In this document: positions 1 through 10,544 of the stretch, piece by piece
Numbering within the stretch: the first letter of the stretch is position 1
Layout: the number at the start of each line of letters is the position of its first letter
NCBI GenBank assembly: GCA_964565925.1
Contig: CAZMGV010000006.1
Location: 124,001 to 188,000, forward strand
Direction: 5' to 3'
From: CAZMGV01 sp964565925
GTDB taxonomy: Bacteria; JAGRBM01; JAHCIT01
DNA: 64,000 bases
Made by a program: the position numbers and the translations under genes
Notes under the pieces: generated by a model
What the model was told of the DNA's origin: nothing
Database searches by the model: none
The model's input: the letters and a program-made list of their open reading frames with translations, nothing else

Positions 1-930
1 CTCCGGGCGTTCCGCCACGGCGTGCTGCTCTGCCTCCCGGCGCCCGACGGAAACCGCAACTGCGTGCTGCTGCTTTATAAAGGCGACCAGAAAACCCAGC
101 TCACGGTACTCTCGTCGCTGCGCGACATCCTCGTTCGCGTCGATTCCGGCCAGAAACAGGTGGTCAAGGACGCGGCTCCCGCTCCGGGCGACAACATGGA
201 AGAACTCAAGACGCGACTTGCGGAAGTGGAGCGCGTCAACCGCGGCCAGCTCGAGTTCATCGCCGGTCTGGGCCACGAGCTGAAGACCCCGCTCAACTCG
301 ATCATCGGGTTCGGCTCGCTGCTCGAGAAGCAGATTCTGGACGAGGAACTGGCCGAAGAAGTCGACATGATCATGGTGAGCGCCAACAAGCTGCTGGAAC
401 TCATCGAAGACCTGATCGATTCGTACAAGGCCGCCGCCGGGAAGCTGATGCTGCACCGGGCGACCGACGACCTGAATTCGGTACTCGCCGGTTCCATCGA
501 GGGCGCGCGCGTGATCGCCGACGAAAAGGGAATCACCGTGCGCAGCTATCTGGCGAGCCAGGTGCCGAAATTCGCCTTCGACACCAAACGTGTGCAGCAG
601 GTGATGAACAACCTGCTGGGCAACGCCCTCAAGTTCGTGCCGTCGGGCGGCGAGATCATCGTGCGTTCGATGATGCAGGGCGATTTCGCCCGTGTGACCG
701 TGACCGACACCGGGCACGGCATCCCCGCCAACATGATCGAGACGATCTTCCAGCGGTTCAAGCAGCTCGAAGGCGCCGAGGAACGCGACCACCACTCCGC
801 CGGCATGGGCCTCGCCCTGTGCAAGGATTTCATCGAAATGCACGGCGGCCGGATCAAGGTGTCGAGCGACGTGGGGCGTGGTTCCGTCTTCGAGTTCACG
901 CTCCCGACCAACGTCCCTGCCGACAGCTGA
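1..930 (+). CDS. Sensor histidine kinase, C-terminal part (cut by window edge)
   Basis: The frame is open from the first base, so the 5' end lies outside the window; 309 residues are visible. The C-terminal two thirds is a transmitter core. The H-box GHELKTPLNS (phospho-acceptor His near visible residue 92) is followed by an N-box (NNLLGNALKF, about 203), a G1 box (DTGHGIP, about 237) and a G2 box (GMGLALC, about 269). It should autophosphorylate from ATP and pass the phosphate to a response regulator. The visible N-terminal part has no recognisable sensor or membrane segment. No response regulator follows; the next gene, 70 bases on, is a carbamoyltransferase, so the partner must be upstream or elsewhere. 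Family assignment is firm, signal unknown. Confidence 0.9.
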   Translation, partial: LRAFRHGVLLCLPAPDGNRNCVLLLYKGDQKTQLTVLSSLRDILVRVDSGQKQVVKDAAPAPGDNMEELKTRLAEVERVNRGQLEFIAGLGHELKTPLNSIIGFGSLLEKQILDEELAEEVDMIMVSANKLLELIEDLIDSYKAAAGKLMLHRATDDLNSVLAGSIEGARVIADEKGITVRSYLASQVPKFAFDTKRVQQVMNNLLGNALKFVPSGGEIIVRSMMQGDFARVTVTDTGHGIPANMIETIFQRFKQLEGAEERDHHSAGMGLALCKDFIEMHGGRIKVSSDVGRGSVFEFTLPTNVPADS

Positions 931-1000
931 TCTCCTGCTCCTCTGCGGCTGACCCCCTGCCTTTTCGCGGGAAATTGGGTCTATACTTCACCCAACTCCC

Positions 1001-2641
1001 GTGAAGATTCTCGGCCTCACCTCCCCGGTTTCGTTCAACTCCGCCGCCGCGGCCGTGGACGGCGGCAGGCTTGTGGCCGCCGTCGAGGAAGAGCGGTTCG
1101 TTCACCTGAAACACGCCCCCAGGCTTCTGCCGAAACTGTCGGTGGACTACTGCCTGAAAATTCTCGAGTCGAAGCTGGAGAGTCTTGACGCCATCGCCGT
1201 GGGCCATGAAGACCCGCTGGGCCATTTCTGGGGCGTCCTGAAAGCATCCCTTCGCGGCGAAATCGAACATGGGCGCGCCTCGGCCGAGCAGGAGCTGGCG
1301 TTCTGGACGACACATCTGTTCGGAATGCGGAACCTGAAGGGGACGTTTGTTCCGGACAAATCCAGGCTGAGATACTATCCGCACCATCTCTCCCACGCGG
1401 CGTCCGCCTTTTACTGCTCGGGATTCGAGAAAGCCGCCATCGTGAGCCTCGACGGCCGGGGCGGTTACGAGAGCGGCATGCTCGCCACGGGGGAGGGCAA
1501 AGTGATCCGCCCGCTCGCCCATATCCCGATCCGGCAGAGCTGGGGCCTTTACTACGAGCTGTTCACGAAGGCGCTCGGTTTCCGCCATCACAGCGAAGAG
1601 GGCAAGGTTATGGGGCTGGCCGCCTACGGGAAACCGGGGCTGGTGCCGTTCGTGGACCTGAGCGGCGACTTCCCCCGGATCGACAACGCCGCCATGGCGA
1701 AATATTTCAGCGAAATCGCCTGGCGCAAGCCGTCGGATCCGATCACCGACGAACACCGGGATTTGGCCGCCCGCTGCCAGCACACCCTCGAAGAGGCGGG
1801 TCTGAAAATCGCCCGCTGGACGCTCGAACGCTCGGGCACGAAAAACCTCTGTCTGGCCGGCGGCGTCGCGCTCAACTGTTCCATGAACGGACGCCTGTGG
1901 CGGGATCTTCCGCTGGACGGAATTTTCGTCCAGCCGGCGTCCTCCGATTCCGGAACCGCCATCGGTGCGGCGCTCCTTGCCCATGTGGAGCTGACCGGCG
2001 AGCGGCCGGACTCCGAGATGCGGCACGCCTATCTGGGTCCCGACTATTCGAACGCCGAGATCGAGGACGCGATCCGCAAGAGCAAGGTCACCAACTGGAA
2101 AAAGTCGGACGACATCGCGTCGGACACCGCGAAACTGGTCGCCGACGGGAAAATCCTCGCCTGGATGCAGGGGCGGATGGAGATCGGCCCGCGCGCGCTG
2201 GGCGGCCGGTCGATTGTCGCCGATCCGCGCCGGGCGGAAATGAAAGACATCGTGAACCGTCAGGTGAAGTGGCGGGAGCCCTGGCGGCCCTTCGCGCCGA
2301 GCATCCAGGAGGAACGGGTCGCGGAATACGTGTCCCACCCGGTCTGGTCGCCTTTCATGATCGTCGCCTTCCAGTCGCTGCCCGAGGCGCACAGGCGGAT
2401 TCCGGCCGCCGTGCATGTGGACGGCACGGCCCGCGTGCAGACGGTCTCACGGGCGACGAATCCGAAATACTGGGACCTGCTGGAGGCGTTCCGCAAGCTC
2501 ACGGGCGAGGCGGTGGTCCTTAACACCAGCTTCAACGTGAAGGGCCAGCCCATCGTGAACACCCCGCTCGAGGCGATCTCGACCCTTTATTCCTGCGGCC
2601 TCGACGGTCTCGCCATCGGCGACTACCTGATACTCAAATGA
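1001..2641 (+). CDS. Carbamoyltransferase, NodU/CmcH family
   Basis: 546 residues, the usual family length, with a GTG start. The N-terminal half is the ASKHA/Kae1-like domain that makes carbamoyl-adenylate. It begins LGLTSPVSFNSAAAA and carries the metal-binding HHLSHAASAF motif near residues 128-137. The C-terminal half has the family signature GPRALGGRSI (about 397-406). Family members transfer a carbamoyl group from carbamoyl phosphate to hydroxyls of sugars, antibiotics or Nod factors. Here the stop overlaps the start of a MurJ-like flippase (ATGA), followed by a glycosyltransferase, so the acceptor is most likely a surface polysaccharide or lipid-linked sugar (inference). Confidence 0.9.
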   Translation: MKILGLTSPVSFNSAAAAVDGGRLVAAVEEERFVHLKHAPRLLPKLSVDYCLKILESKLESLDAIAVGHEDPLGHFWGVLKASLRGEIEHGRASAEQELAFWTTHLFGMRNLKGTFVPDKSRLRYYPHHLSHAASAFYCSGFEKAAIVSLDGRGGYESGMLATGEGKVIRPLAHIPIRQSWGLYYELFTKALGFRHHSEEGKVMGLAAYGKPGLVPFVDLSGDFPRIDNAAMAKYFSEIAWRKPSDPITDEHRDLAARCQHTLEEAGLKIARWTLERSGTKNLCLAGGVALNCSMNGRLWRDLPLDGIFVQPASSDSGTAIGAALLAHVELTGERPDSEMRHAYLGPDYSNAEIEDAIRKSKVTNWKKSDDIASDTAKLVADGKILAWMQGRMEIGPRALGGRSIVADPRRAEMKDIVNRQVKWREPWRPFAPSIQEERVAEYVSHPVWSPFMIVAFQSLPEAHRRIPAAVHVDGTARVQTVSRATNPKYWDLLEAFRKLTGEAVVLNTSFNVKGQPIVNTPLEAISTLYSCGLDGLAIGDYLILK

Positions 2642-4149
2642 CCGGAGGCAGCAGGGGGGCCATGCGCCGGTACGTCACGCTCTCGCTGCTCACCCTTGTC
2701 GACCAGGCGGTGACGCTGGTTCTCCAGTTTTTTATTGCCCGCAAATACGGCGTTCACGGAACGGTCGATGCGTGGATCGTCGGCCTGACGCTGCCGGCGG
2801 TGATCTCCACCGTCGCCGGCTCGCTGGGCAGCCAGCTCGTCATGCCGGTGCTCATCCATGCGAAAGAGACCGGCGGCGACACCGCATTCCACCGCGAACT
2901 GTCGGCCATGTTCACGCTGTTTCTGGGGGCGGGGCTGCTGGCGGCTTTCGTGCTGGCCGGGGGTTCGCCGATCTGGGTGCGTGTGACGGCGCCCGGTCTC
3001 ACCGACGCCGTTCACAACCGGGCGGCGTGGTTCCTGTCGGTCGCGGCGGTGGGGCTCGTGCCCGGAATTCTCGTCGTCCTGTATTCGCAGGCGGCGCAGG
3101 CGCTGGGACGGTTCCGGATCGGCCCGGTGCTGAGCGTCGCGGGAGCGCTCACCCAGCTGGCGGCGATGCTGCTCGCCCCGTCCGGGGACGAAATCTACTG
3201 GATGATGGTCGCGCAGGTGGCCGCGTCGGTGATGATCCTGCCGGTGCTGGCCGCCTACGGCGCCGACGCCGGATGGATCCGGTTTATCCGGCCCACGCCC
3301 CGGACAACGGAGTTCCTGCGCCGCTCCCTGCCGGCACTGCTCATTGTCGCCTCGACCCGGATAAACCACGCGGTCGATACTTTCTTCGCCTCCTATCTGC
3401 CGCCCGGAAAGCTGTCCGCGCTGGGCTATGCGATCCGGGGGACCTCGATCCTTCAGGTGGCGCTGGCCGCGCCGGTTATCTCGATCGTGTTTGCGGAACT
3501 GTCGAAAAGCGCCGCCCGTGAAGACTGGGACGAGTTCGCCGGGCAGGGGCTCTCGGCCGCCCGCAAAGCGACTTTTATTTCGGCCGGCATCGCTGCCGTG
3601 GTCGGGGGTCTGGGCTGGCGGGGGGCCAGACTGCTGCTCGGCTGGGGGCCGGGCGGCGCCGACACGGAAACACTGGCCGCCTGCTTTGTCGCCCTGTCGG
3701 GCATTATCGCCTTCGCGTCGTGGGGGAGCCTGCTCGCCCGGATCTGCTTCTCGTCGAAGATGGACGGCATCGCCGTCCTTTATCTTGGCATCATTCCGGT
3801 CATCTTCAACGCCGTGCTCGACTGGCTGCTCGTGGGCCGGTTCGGGGTCGTGGGGCTCGCCGCGGCTACCAGCTTCAACGCCCTGATCGGGCTGCCGCTT
3901 GTCGACTGGCAGCTCCGCCGCGCGGGAAAGTCGGGGGGCAGTTTCTACGGGCCTCTCATGCGTACACTCGGCTGCGCGCTCGCGACCGGTGCCGTGCTGT
4001 GGCGGATCCCGGTGCTGTTCGGTACCGGCACGGCGCGGCTAGCGCTGGAGTGCGCGGCGCTGGGACTTGCGGGGCTCGCCGTCTATTCGCTGCTGGCGAC
4101 CCTGCTCGGCGAACCGTTACCCAGGGAGCTGCTCAGACGTGAAGCGTAA
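2638..4149 (+). CDS. MurJ/MviN-like lipid-linked oligosaccharide flippase
   Basis: 503 residues with some 12-14 hydrophobic segments and the N-terminal pattern of the MOP superfamily (LTLVDQAVTLVLQFFIARKY, then VDAWIVGLTLP). Proteins of this type move lipid II or other undecaprenyl-linked sugars across the inner membrane. The ATG overlaps the carbamoyltransferase stop by four bases and the 3' end overlaps the glycosyltransferase start by 11 bases, so the three genes are translationally coupled. The glycan context argues for a Wzx/MurJ-like role in surface polysaccharide export rather than being the cell's essential MurJ; the sequence alone cannot decide. A second ATG at 2662 is an alternative start. 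Confidence 0.8.
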   Translation: MTGGSRGAMRRYVTLSLLTLVDQAVTLVLQFFIARKYGVHGTVDAWIVGLTLPAVISTVAGSLGSQLVMPVLIHAKETGGDTAFHRELSAMFTLFLGAGLLAAFVLAGGSPIWVRVTAPGLTDAVHNRAAWFLSVAAVGLVPGILVVLYSQAAQALGRFRIGPVLSVAGALTQLAAMLLAPSGDEIYWMMVAQVAASVMILPVLAAYGADAGWIRFIRPTPRTTEFLRRSLPALLIVASTRINHAVDTFFASYLPPGKLSALGYAIRGTSILQVALAAPVISIVFAELSKSAAREDWDEFAGQGLSAARKATFISAGIAAVVGGLGWRGARLLLGWGPGGADTETLAACFVALSGIIAFASWGSLLARICFSSKMDGIAVLYLGIIPVIFNAVLDWLLVGRFGVVGLAAATSFNALIGLPLVDWQLRRAGKSGGSFYGPLMRTLGCALATGAVLWRIPVLFGTGTARLALECAALGLAGLAVYSLLATLLGEPLPRELLRREA

Positions 4150-5281
4150 ACTGAAAGTCGCCCAGGTGGTCAGCTCGCTGGCGTTCGGCGGGGCGGAGCG
4201 GTGCGCGCTCGATCTGGCGGCAAAGCTGGACCGGGAGCGGTTCGAGACGACGCTGCTCGTCGCCGGGACGGGTTCCGAAGGGCCGCTCAGGGACGCCGCC
4301 CGCGAGCGGGGCGTACAGGTCCGCCATGTGTTTTACGAATCGCTCAGACATCCGCTGCAGGACGCGCAGCTTGTCCGGGAACTGCTCCGTTACGACGTTG
4401 TCCACGCGCACAACCGTCCGGTCGACTTCCAGATCGCCGCGCTGCTGGCGGGAATAAAGCTGGCCGGAAAAGGCCCCGCTTATTTCTGGACCTGCCATCT
4501 GCCCTATCCGCACGATGATGCCGCCGCCGCGAAACGCTACCGCCGGGCGGCCGGCGTCGCCCGGAAAGTGGTCGCCTGCGCCCCGGTGGTGGAGGCGCAT
4601 CTGAAAGACCGGCTGGGAATCCCTCCGGGTTCTGTGGTGACGATTGCGAACGGTGTCGATACCGCCAGGTACCGGCCGTTCAATACAGACGATGCGGCAG
4701 AACGCGAAAAACTCCGGGCGGAACTGGGCGCCGGCGACGCGGTCGTGCTGATCTCGTCGGGCCGGCTCGCCGTGCAGAAGGGGTTTGACCGGCTGCTCTC
4801 GGCGGCGGCGCTTCTGGGCGCCCGGGACGACCTGCCGTCCTGGCAGCTCTGGATCGCCGGCGACGGACCGGAACGGGACCGCCTGACCGAACTGATCCCG
4901 GGCCTAAGGCTTCAGGACCAGGTGAAACTGCTGGGCGCCCGGTCCGATCTCGACCGGCTGCTCCGGGCAGCGGACCTGTATGTGCTTCTGTCGCGGTTCG
5001 AAGGGCTCCCGCTGGCGCTGCTCGAGGCGCTCTCCAGCGGCCTGCCGGCGGTGGTCACCGGGATACCGGCCTTTACGACGCTGGGACTGGGCAAGCCGGT
5101 CCGCTGTCTGGACGAAAGCTCCGACGAGATCGCGCTCGTTACCGACGCCTCCGACGTGCTGGCCGGGCTGATTGTGAATTCGGACGAACGTAAATGGATG
5201 GGATCGCTCGCCCGGGAAGAGACCCTGAAGCGGTTCGATATCGCCGCGTGGGTCCGTGTCCACGAAAATCTCTACAGCTGA
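4139..5281 (+). CDS. Glycosyltransferase family 4
   Basis: 380 residues from a GTG at 4139. An upstream in-frame start at 4067 would lie deep inside the flippase gene and give an unnatural N-terminus. VAQVVSSLAFGGAERCALDL is the GT4 N-terminal Rossmann start with its GGAER motif. The C-terminal half has the GRLAVQKGFDRLL strand-loop and the EX7E pattern in FEGLPLALLEA (about residue 288), which binds the nucleotide-sugar donor. It is a retaining, cytoplasmic or membrane-associated sugar transferase. As third gene of the carbamoyltransferase-flippase-GT trio it probably builds the same glycan. Donor and acceptor cannot be told. Confidence 0.9.
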   Translation: MKRKLKVAQVVSSLAFGGAERCALDLAAKLDRERFETTLLVAGTGSEGPLRDAARERGVQVRHVFYESLRHPLQDAQLVRELLRYDVVHAHNRPVDFQIAALLAGIKLAGKGPAYFWTCHLPYPHDDAAAAKRYRRAAGVARKVVACAPVVEAHLKDRLGIPPGSVVTIANGVDTARYRPFNTDDAAEREKLRAELGAGDAVVLISSGRLAVQKGFDRLLSAAALLGARDDLPSWQLWIAGDGPERDRLTELIPGLRLQDQVKLLGARSDLDRLLRAADLYVLLSRFEGLPLALLEALSSGLPAVVTGIPAFTTLGLGKPVRCLDESSDEIALVTDASDVLAGLIVNSDERKWMGSLAREETLKRFDIAAWVRVHENLYS

Positions 5282-5324
5282 TTTCTGCGGGTTCCGCCCC
5301 GGCTTTGCGGTCAGGGTTTGCCGG

Positions 5325-6008
5325 TCAGGGCTTGTCGGTCTGCACCGGAGCGTCGGTTTTCTGGCTGTCCGGACAGTCGCTCACGCTGCCGTCGTCGTCG
5401 AACACGGCCACGCAGGTCTCCCGGGAGACCGGCTTCAGCTGGGCCGGCGGTGTTTCTTCGCCCAGGATTTTCCCGATGACGGTCAGCATCTGCTGCTCGC
5501 GGTAGCCGATCGACGCACTGTCTCCGGCGCCCTTGATCTGCTGGACCGGCACGACGTCGATGAGCACCGGCTTGGGCTGGTCGGAATAGGGGACGATCCG
5601 GAGCGCCGGAATAGAGATCTGCTCGCGCACGTAGACGTGAACCCGGGTCTTGCCCGAGGCGGTTTTCGTGCAGGTCAGATGGACCGTGTAGGCCGAGTGT
5701 GCGGGGTGCCTGAGATCCGGTTTCGAGTCGGTCCAGCCGACCCGGAAGACGTTGAGACTGTCGGCGTTCACGGGCTGTGTGCGGACAAAACAGGCCGCCT
5801 TGTCGGTGAACGCGACGGGCAGCGTCTCGGTGGCGACGAGCATCGCCTGCCAGACCGCGTCCGGCTGGGCGGCGAACTCCCGGTCGGCGGCCCACAGCCC
5901 GCGGTCGTATTCGGCGTACGACCGGATGTAGTTGGAGCATCCGGCGGACCCGGCAAGCGCGACGGAAAGCGTGGCGGCGAGGAGCAGGGATCGGATCGGG
6001 TTCGGCAT
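5325..6008 (-). CDS. Hypothetical lipoprotein
   Basis: 227 residues. The N-terminus is a lipoprotein signal: a short charged start, a hydrophobic stretch and the lipobox LAGSAGC with Cys24. The mature part is soluble, with several cysteines (for example CFVRTQPV, LTCTKT) and a β-rich look. No family was recognised. It lies convergent to the glycosyltransferase gene (43-base gap) and just downstream, in the same direction, of the NtrC-type regulator gene (about 35 bases), so it may be the last gene of the kinase-regulator operon and could act in the envelope stress or surface function those genes control (inference). Confidence 0.7.
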   Translation of the reverse strand: MPNPIRSLLLAATLSVALAGSAGCSNYIRSYAEYDRGLWAADREFAAQPDAVWQAMLVATETLPVAFTDKAACFVRTQPVNADSLNVFRVGWTDSKPDLRHPAHSAYTVHLTCTKTASGKTRVHVYVREQISIPALRIVPYSDQPKPVLIDVVPVQQIKGAGDSASIGYREQQMLTVIGKILGEETPPAQLKPVSRETCVAVFDDDGSVSDCPDSQKTDAPVQTDKP

Positions 6009-6042
6009 GGCTGTCTCCGTAAGGTTCGTTCCGTCTGGGGGA

Positions 6043-7431
6043 TCAGGCGCTCTTCAGGATTCCGTACTCTTTGAGCTTGCGCCACAGGGTGTTGCGGCCG
6101 ATCCCGAGCCGCCTGGCCGTCTCCACCTGGTTGTGGTCGCACGCGTTGTAGGCATTCAAGATATGGGCCCGTTCCGCGTCGGCGAGCGGCACCACCTGCT
6201 CGGGCGACTCGGCCGACGGGATCACGCCGCTGCGGTCCCGGGGCGTCACCGGTTCGCCGTCGTCATCCACGTCGACGCCGATCTCGGAGGGCAGGTCGGT
6301 CAGATGGAGTATGTCCGAGTCGGACAGCACGGCCGCATGGCGGATCGCGTTCTCAAGCTCGCGGATGTTGCCCGGCCACGAATAGCCCACGAGCGCTTCC
6401 AGCGCGTCTTCCGAAATCGCCGCCTGCGGGGACTTGCGTTCCCTGAGCCAGAACTGCTGGGCGAGCTGGCGGACGTCGTCCCGCCGTTCGCGAAGCGACG
6501 GCAGCATGATCTCGATCACCCGGAGCCGGTAGTAAAGATCCTCGCGAAACCGGCCCTCCGTCACCATGGTTTTCAGGTTCTGGTGGGTGGCCGCGATCAG
6601 CCGCGCGTCCACCTTGATCGTGCGGTTGTCGCCCACGCGGCGGATCTCGTGTTCCTGCAGTACGCGCAGCAGTTTCACCTGCAGCGGCAGCGGCATGTCA
6701 CCGATCTCGTCCAGGAAAATGGTCCCCTTGTCGGCTTCCTCGAACAACCCCTTCTTCGTGGTGACGGCGCCGGTGAAGGCGCCCTTCACGTGGCCGAACA
6801 GCTCGCTCTCGATCAGCTCCGCCGGCACGGCGCCGCAGTTGATCGGAACGAAGGGGAACTCGGCCCGCGAGGAGTTGGCGTGAATCGCCCGGGCGAACAG
6901 TTCCTTTCCGGTGCCCGAATCGCCCAGCAGCAGCACCGCCTCCTGCGACCCGGAGACGCGCTGGGCCAGGTCGATCGCCTTCTTCATGGGCGCCGAGCTG
7001 CCGATGATATGCTCGAACCCCTTGCGCAGACCCACCTGGTTCTTGAGACGCGTCACCTGAGTGAGCAGCGAGTGACGGTTCAAGGCCAGGTTCACGACCT
7101 TGTTCAGGTCTTCGGGCTTCACGGGCTTCGTGAGAAAATCGAACGCCCCCATCTTCATCGCCTCGACGGCGAGCCCGATCGTCCCTTCGCCGGTCAGCAG
7201 GATCACTTCGACCGGGTATTTCTGTTCTTCCACCTTTTTGAGCACGTCGAGCCCCGTGAGCGGCTCCATGCGGTAGTCGGTGACGACGACTTCCGGCACC
7301 TGCTCCTCGATCACCCTGAGCGCGGCCTCGCCGTCGGAGGCGGTCGTGACGTCATGACCCGCCTTTTTCAGGAAGATGGTGAGCGCGAGCAGACTCGACG
7401 GCTCGTCGTCTACGAGGAGAATGTGGGCCAC
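6043..7431 (-). CDS. Sigma-54-dependent response regulator, NtrC family
   Basis: 462 residues from a GTG start, in three domains. The receiver (1-120) has acidic residues near 8-9 and phospho-acceptor Asp52 in VVVTDYRM. The AAA+ activator domain (about 140-370) has Walker A GDSGTGKE, the sigma-54 contact loop GAFTGA and FLDEIGDM. The C-terminal Fis-type helix-turn-helix ends in ETARRLGIGRNTLWRKLKEY. It should oligomerise when phosphorylated, bind enhancer sites and open sigma-54 promoters. The gene starts one base after the stop of the sensor kinase gene, so the pair is coupled. A sigma-54-like promoter at about 9700 is a nearby candidate target. Confidence 0.95.
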   Translation of the reverse strand: MAHILLVDDEPSSLLALTIFLKKAGHDVTTASDGEAALRVIEEQVPEVVVTDYRMEPLTGLDVLKKVEEQKYPVEVILLTGEGTIGLAVEAMKMGAFDFLTKPVKPEDLNKVVNLALNRHSLLTQVTRLKNQVGLRKGFEHIIGSSAPMKKAIDLAQRVSGSQEAVLLLGDSGTGKELFARAIHANSSRAEFPFVPINCGAVPAELIESELFGHVKGAFTGAVTTKKGLFEEADKGTIFLDEIGDMPLPLQVKLLRVLQEHEIRRVGDNRTIKVDARLIAATHQNLKTMVTEGRFREDLYYRLRVIEIMLPSLRERRDDVRQLAQQFWLRERKSPQAAISEDALEALVGYSWPGNIRELENAIRHAAVLSDSDILHLTDLPSEIGVDVDDDGEPVTPRDRSGVIPSAESPEQVVPLADAERAHILNAYNACDHNQVETARRLGIGRNTLWRKLKEYGILKSA

Positions 7432-7432
7432 T

Positions 7433-9559
<2,127 letters not shown>

Positions 9560-9699
9560 CGCCGACAATATACCCGTGTACGGCCCCCGTTTGAAACTCC
9601 CCGATTTGGCGCACCGGAGCTGTTCCAGGGTGGGGCATTGCTCGATTCTGGAGCCCCGGTAGCCACGTATAAGTTACTGATTTTACAGGGATTTAAAGA

Positions 9700-9716
9700 A
9701 TGGCACATCATTTGTA
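9700..9716 (+). promoter_or_regulatory. Sigma-54-like promoter upstream of lipoprotein gene
   Basis: TGGCACATCATTTGTA fits the sigma-54 consensus TGGCAC-N5-TTGC well: GG at 9702-9703, ten bases, then GT at 9714-9715 where GC is usual. It lies 65 bases before the lipoprotein ATG, on the far side of a two-gene operon that encodes a sigma-54 activator. The -12 deviation lowers confidence. Confidence 0.45.
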
Positions 9717-9780
9717 ATACAAGAATGCAGTTACAGCCCACGGCCCAACAGAGGGCCTTTAGAGAAGGGGGCAGGAAATT

Positions 9781-10323
9781 ATGAAAACGCTCAAGATCAC
9801 AAGCTGGATTGCAGGTGGAATGATGGCAGCGGCCATGACCGGATGCGCAGGCCCGGTGCTGATCGGCACGATGGTGGCCCCGACGGTCGCCTCGGTGAGT
9901 GCGGTGGCGATGGCCGCCGAAACCGGCCGCGTCGCCTCGCAGACCAAATGGTACGACGGCAACGACCTCGACACGAACCCGGAAGCGGTCCGCCTGGCGA
10001 AGCTCGAAGACGCCGCCCGCGACATCGAGGCCCGCACCGGCATCAAGGTCAGCCCGGTTGAAGTCGACGTGCTGACGAAACTCTACGAAGCCCGCAGCGC
10101 GGACCTGGGCACCTTCGCCAGGGACCGCCGCCTGACCCGCGCCCAGATCGACGACGCCGTGAAGACGCTGCGCGAAAAAGGACTGGTCAGCGTTGTGAAC
10201 AAGCCCGGCCGCGCCGGTGGCTACGAAGTGACCGGCACGATGAAGTTCGCCGGCCTGGGCAACCCGCTGGAACTGGGCCGCGAAGAGACCCCGCCGGTCT
10301 ACGCAATGAACGAGACGCGCTGA
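9781..10323 (+). CDS. Hypothetical lipoprotein with winged-helix-like C-terminal part
   Basis: 180 residues. Signal peptide with lipobox AMTGC (Cys22), preceded by a reasonable ribosome site (AGGAA, about six bases before ATG). The middle is Ala/Val-rich. The last 90 residues (VDVLTKLYEARSADLGTF, then RRLTRAQIDDAVKTLREKGL and GGYEVTG) look like a winged-helix repeat: three helices then a β-hairpin. That would be odd in a lipoprotein, so it may be chance or a structural reuse of the fold. No family was recognised. The gene stands alone, with a sigma-54-like promoter before it and a strong hairpin terminator after it. Confidence 0.65.
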   Translation: MKTLKITSWIAGGMMAAAMTGCAGPVLIGTMVAPTVASVSAVAMAAETGRVASQTKWYDGNDLDTNPEAVRLAKLEDAARDIEARTGIKVSPVEVDVLTKLYEARSADLGTFARDRRLTRAQIDDAVKTLREKGLVSVVNKPGRAGGYEVTGTMKFAGLGNPLELGREETPPVYAMNETR

Positions 10324-10370
10324 ACGGCACGCACTGAATAACCGCTTTCCTTCCTCCCCCTTTCCCCTGA

Positions 10371-10404
10371 AGCCCCCGGCGCAACGACCGGGGGCTTCGC
10401 TTTT
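10371..10404 (+). terminator. Rho-independent terminator after lipoprotein gene
   Basis: Nine-base perfect stem AGCCCCCGG (10371-10379) / CCGGGGGCT (10388-10396), eight-base loop, then TCGCTTTT. It lies 48 bases after the lipoprotein stop codon. Confidence 0.85.
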
Positions 10405-10437
10405 GGGGGCGGAAAACCAGATGAAGTGCTCGCGTGG

Positions 10438-10522
10438 TGTCACCCCGAGCGAAGCCGAGGGGTCTCCTGATTAGAAAAGAGACCCCTCCGCTACGCGCTG
10501 TCGCGCTCCGGTCGGGGTGACA
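10438..10522. repeat. 85-bp nested inverted-repeat element (REP/MITE-like)
   Basis: Two perfect nested inverted repeats. The outer arms are TGTCACCCCGA (10438-10448) and TCGGGGTGACA (10512-10522). The inner arms are GAGGGGTCTC (10457-10466) and GAGACCCCTC (10479-10488). The whole can fold into one long stem. It sits between two converging genes, the usual place for dispersed palindromic elements. Other copies would have to be looked for in the genome. Confidence 0.7.
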
Positions 10523-10544
10523 TGAATGTATTTTACAGAGCCGC

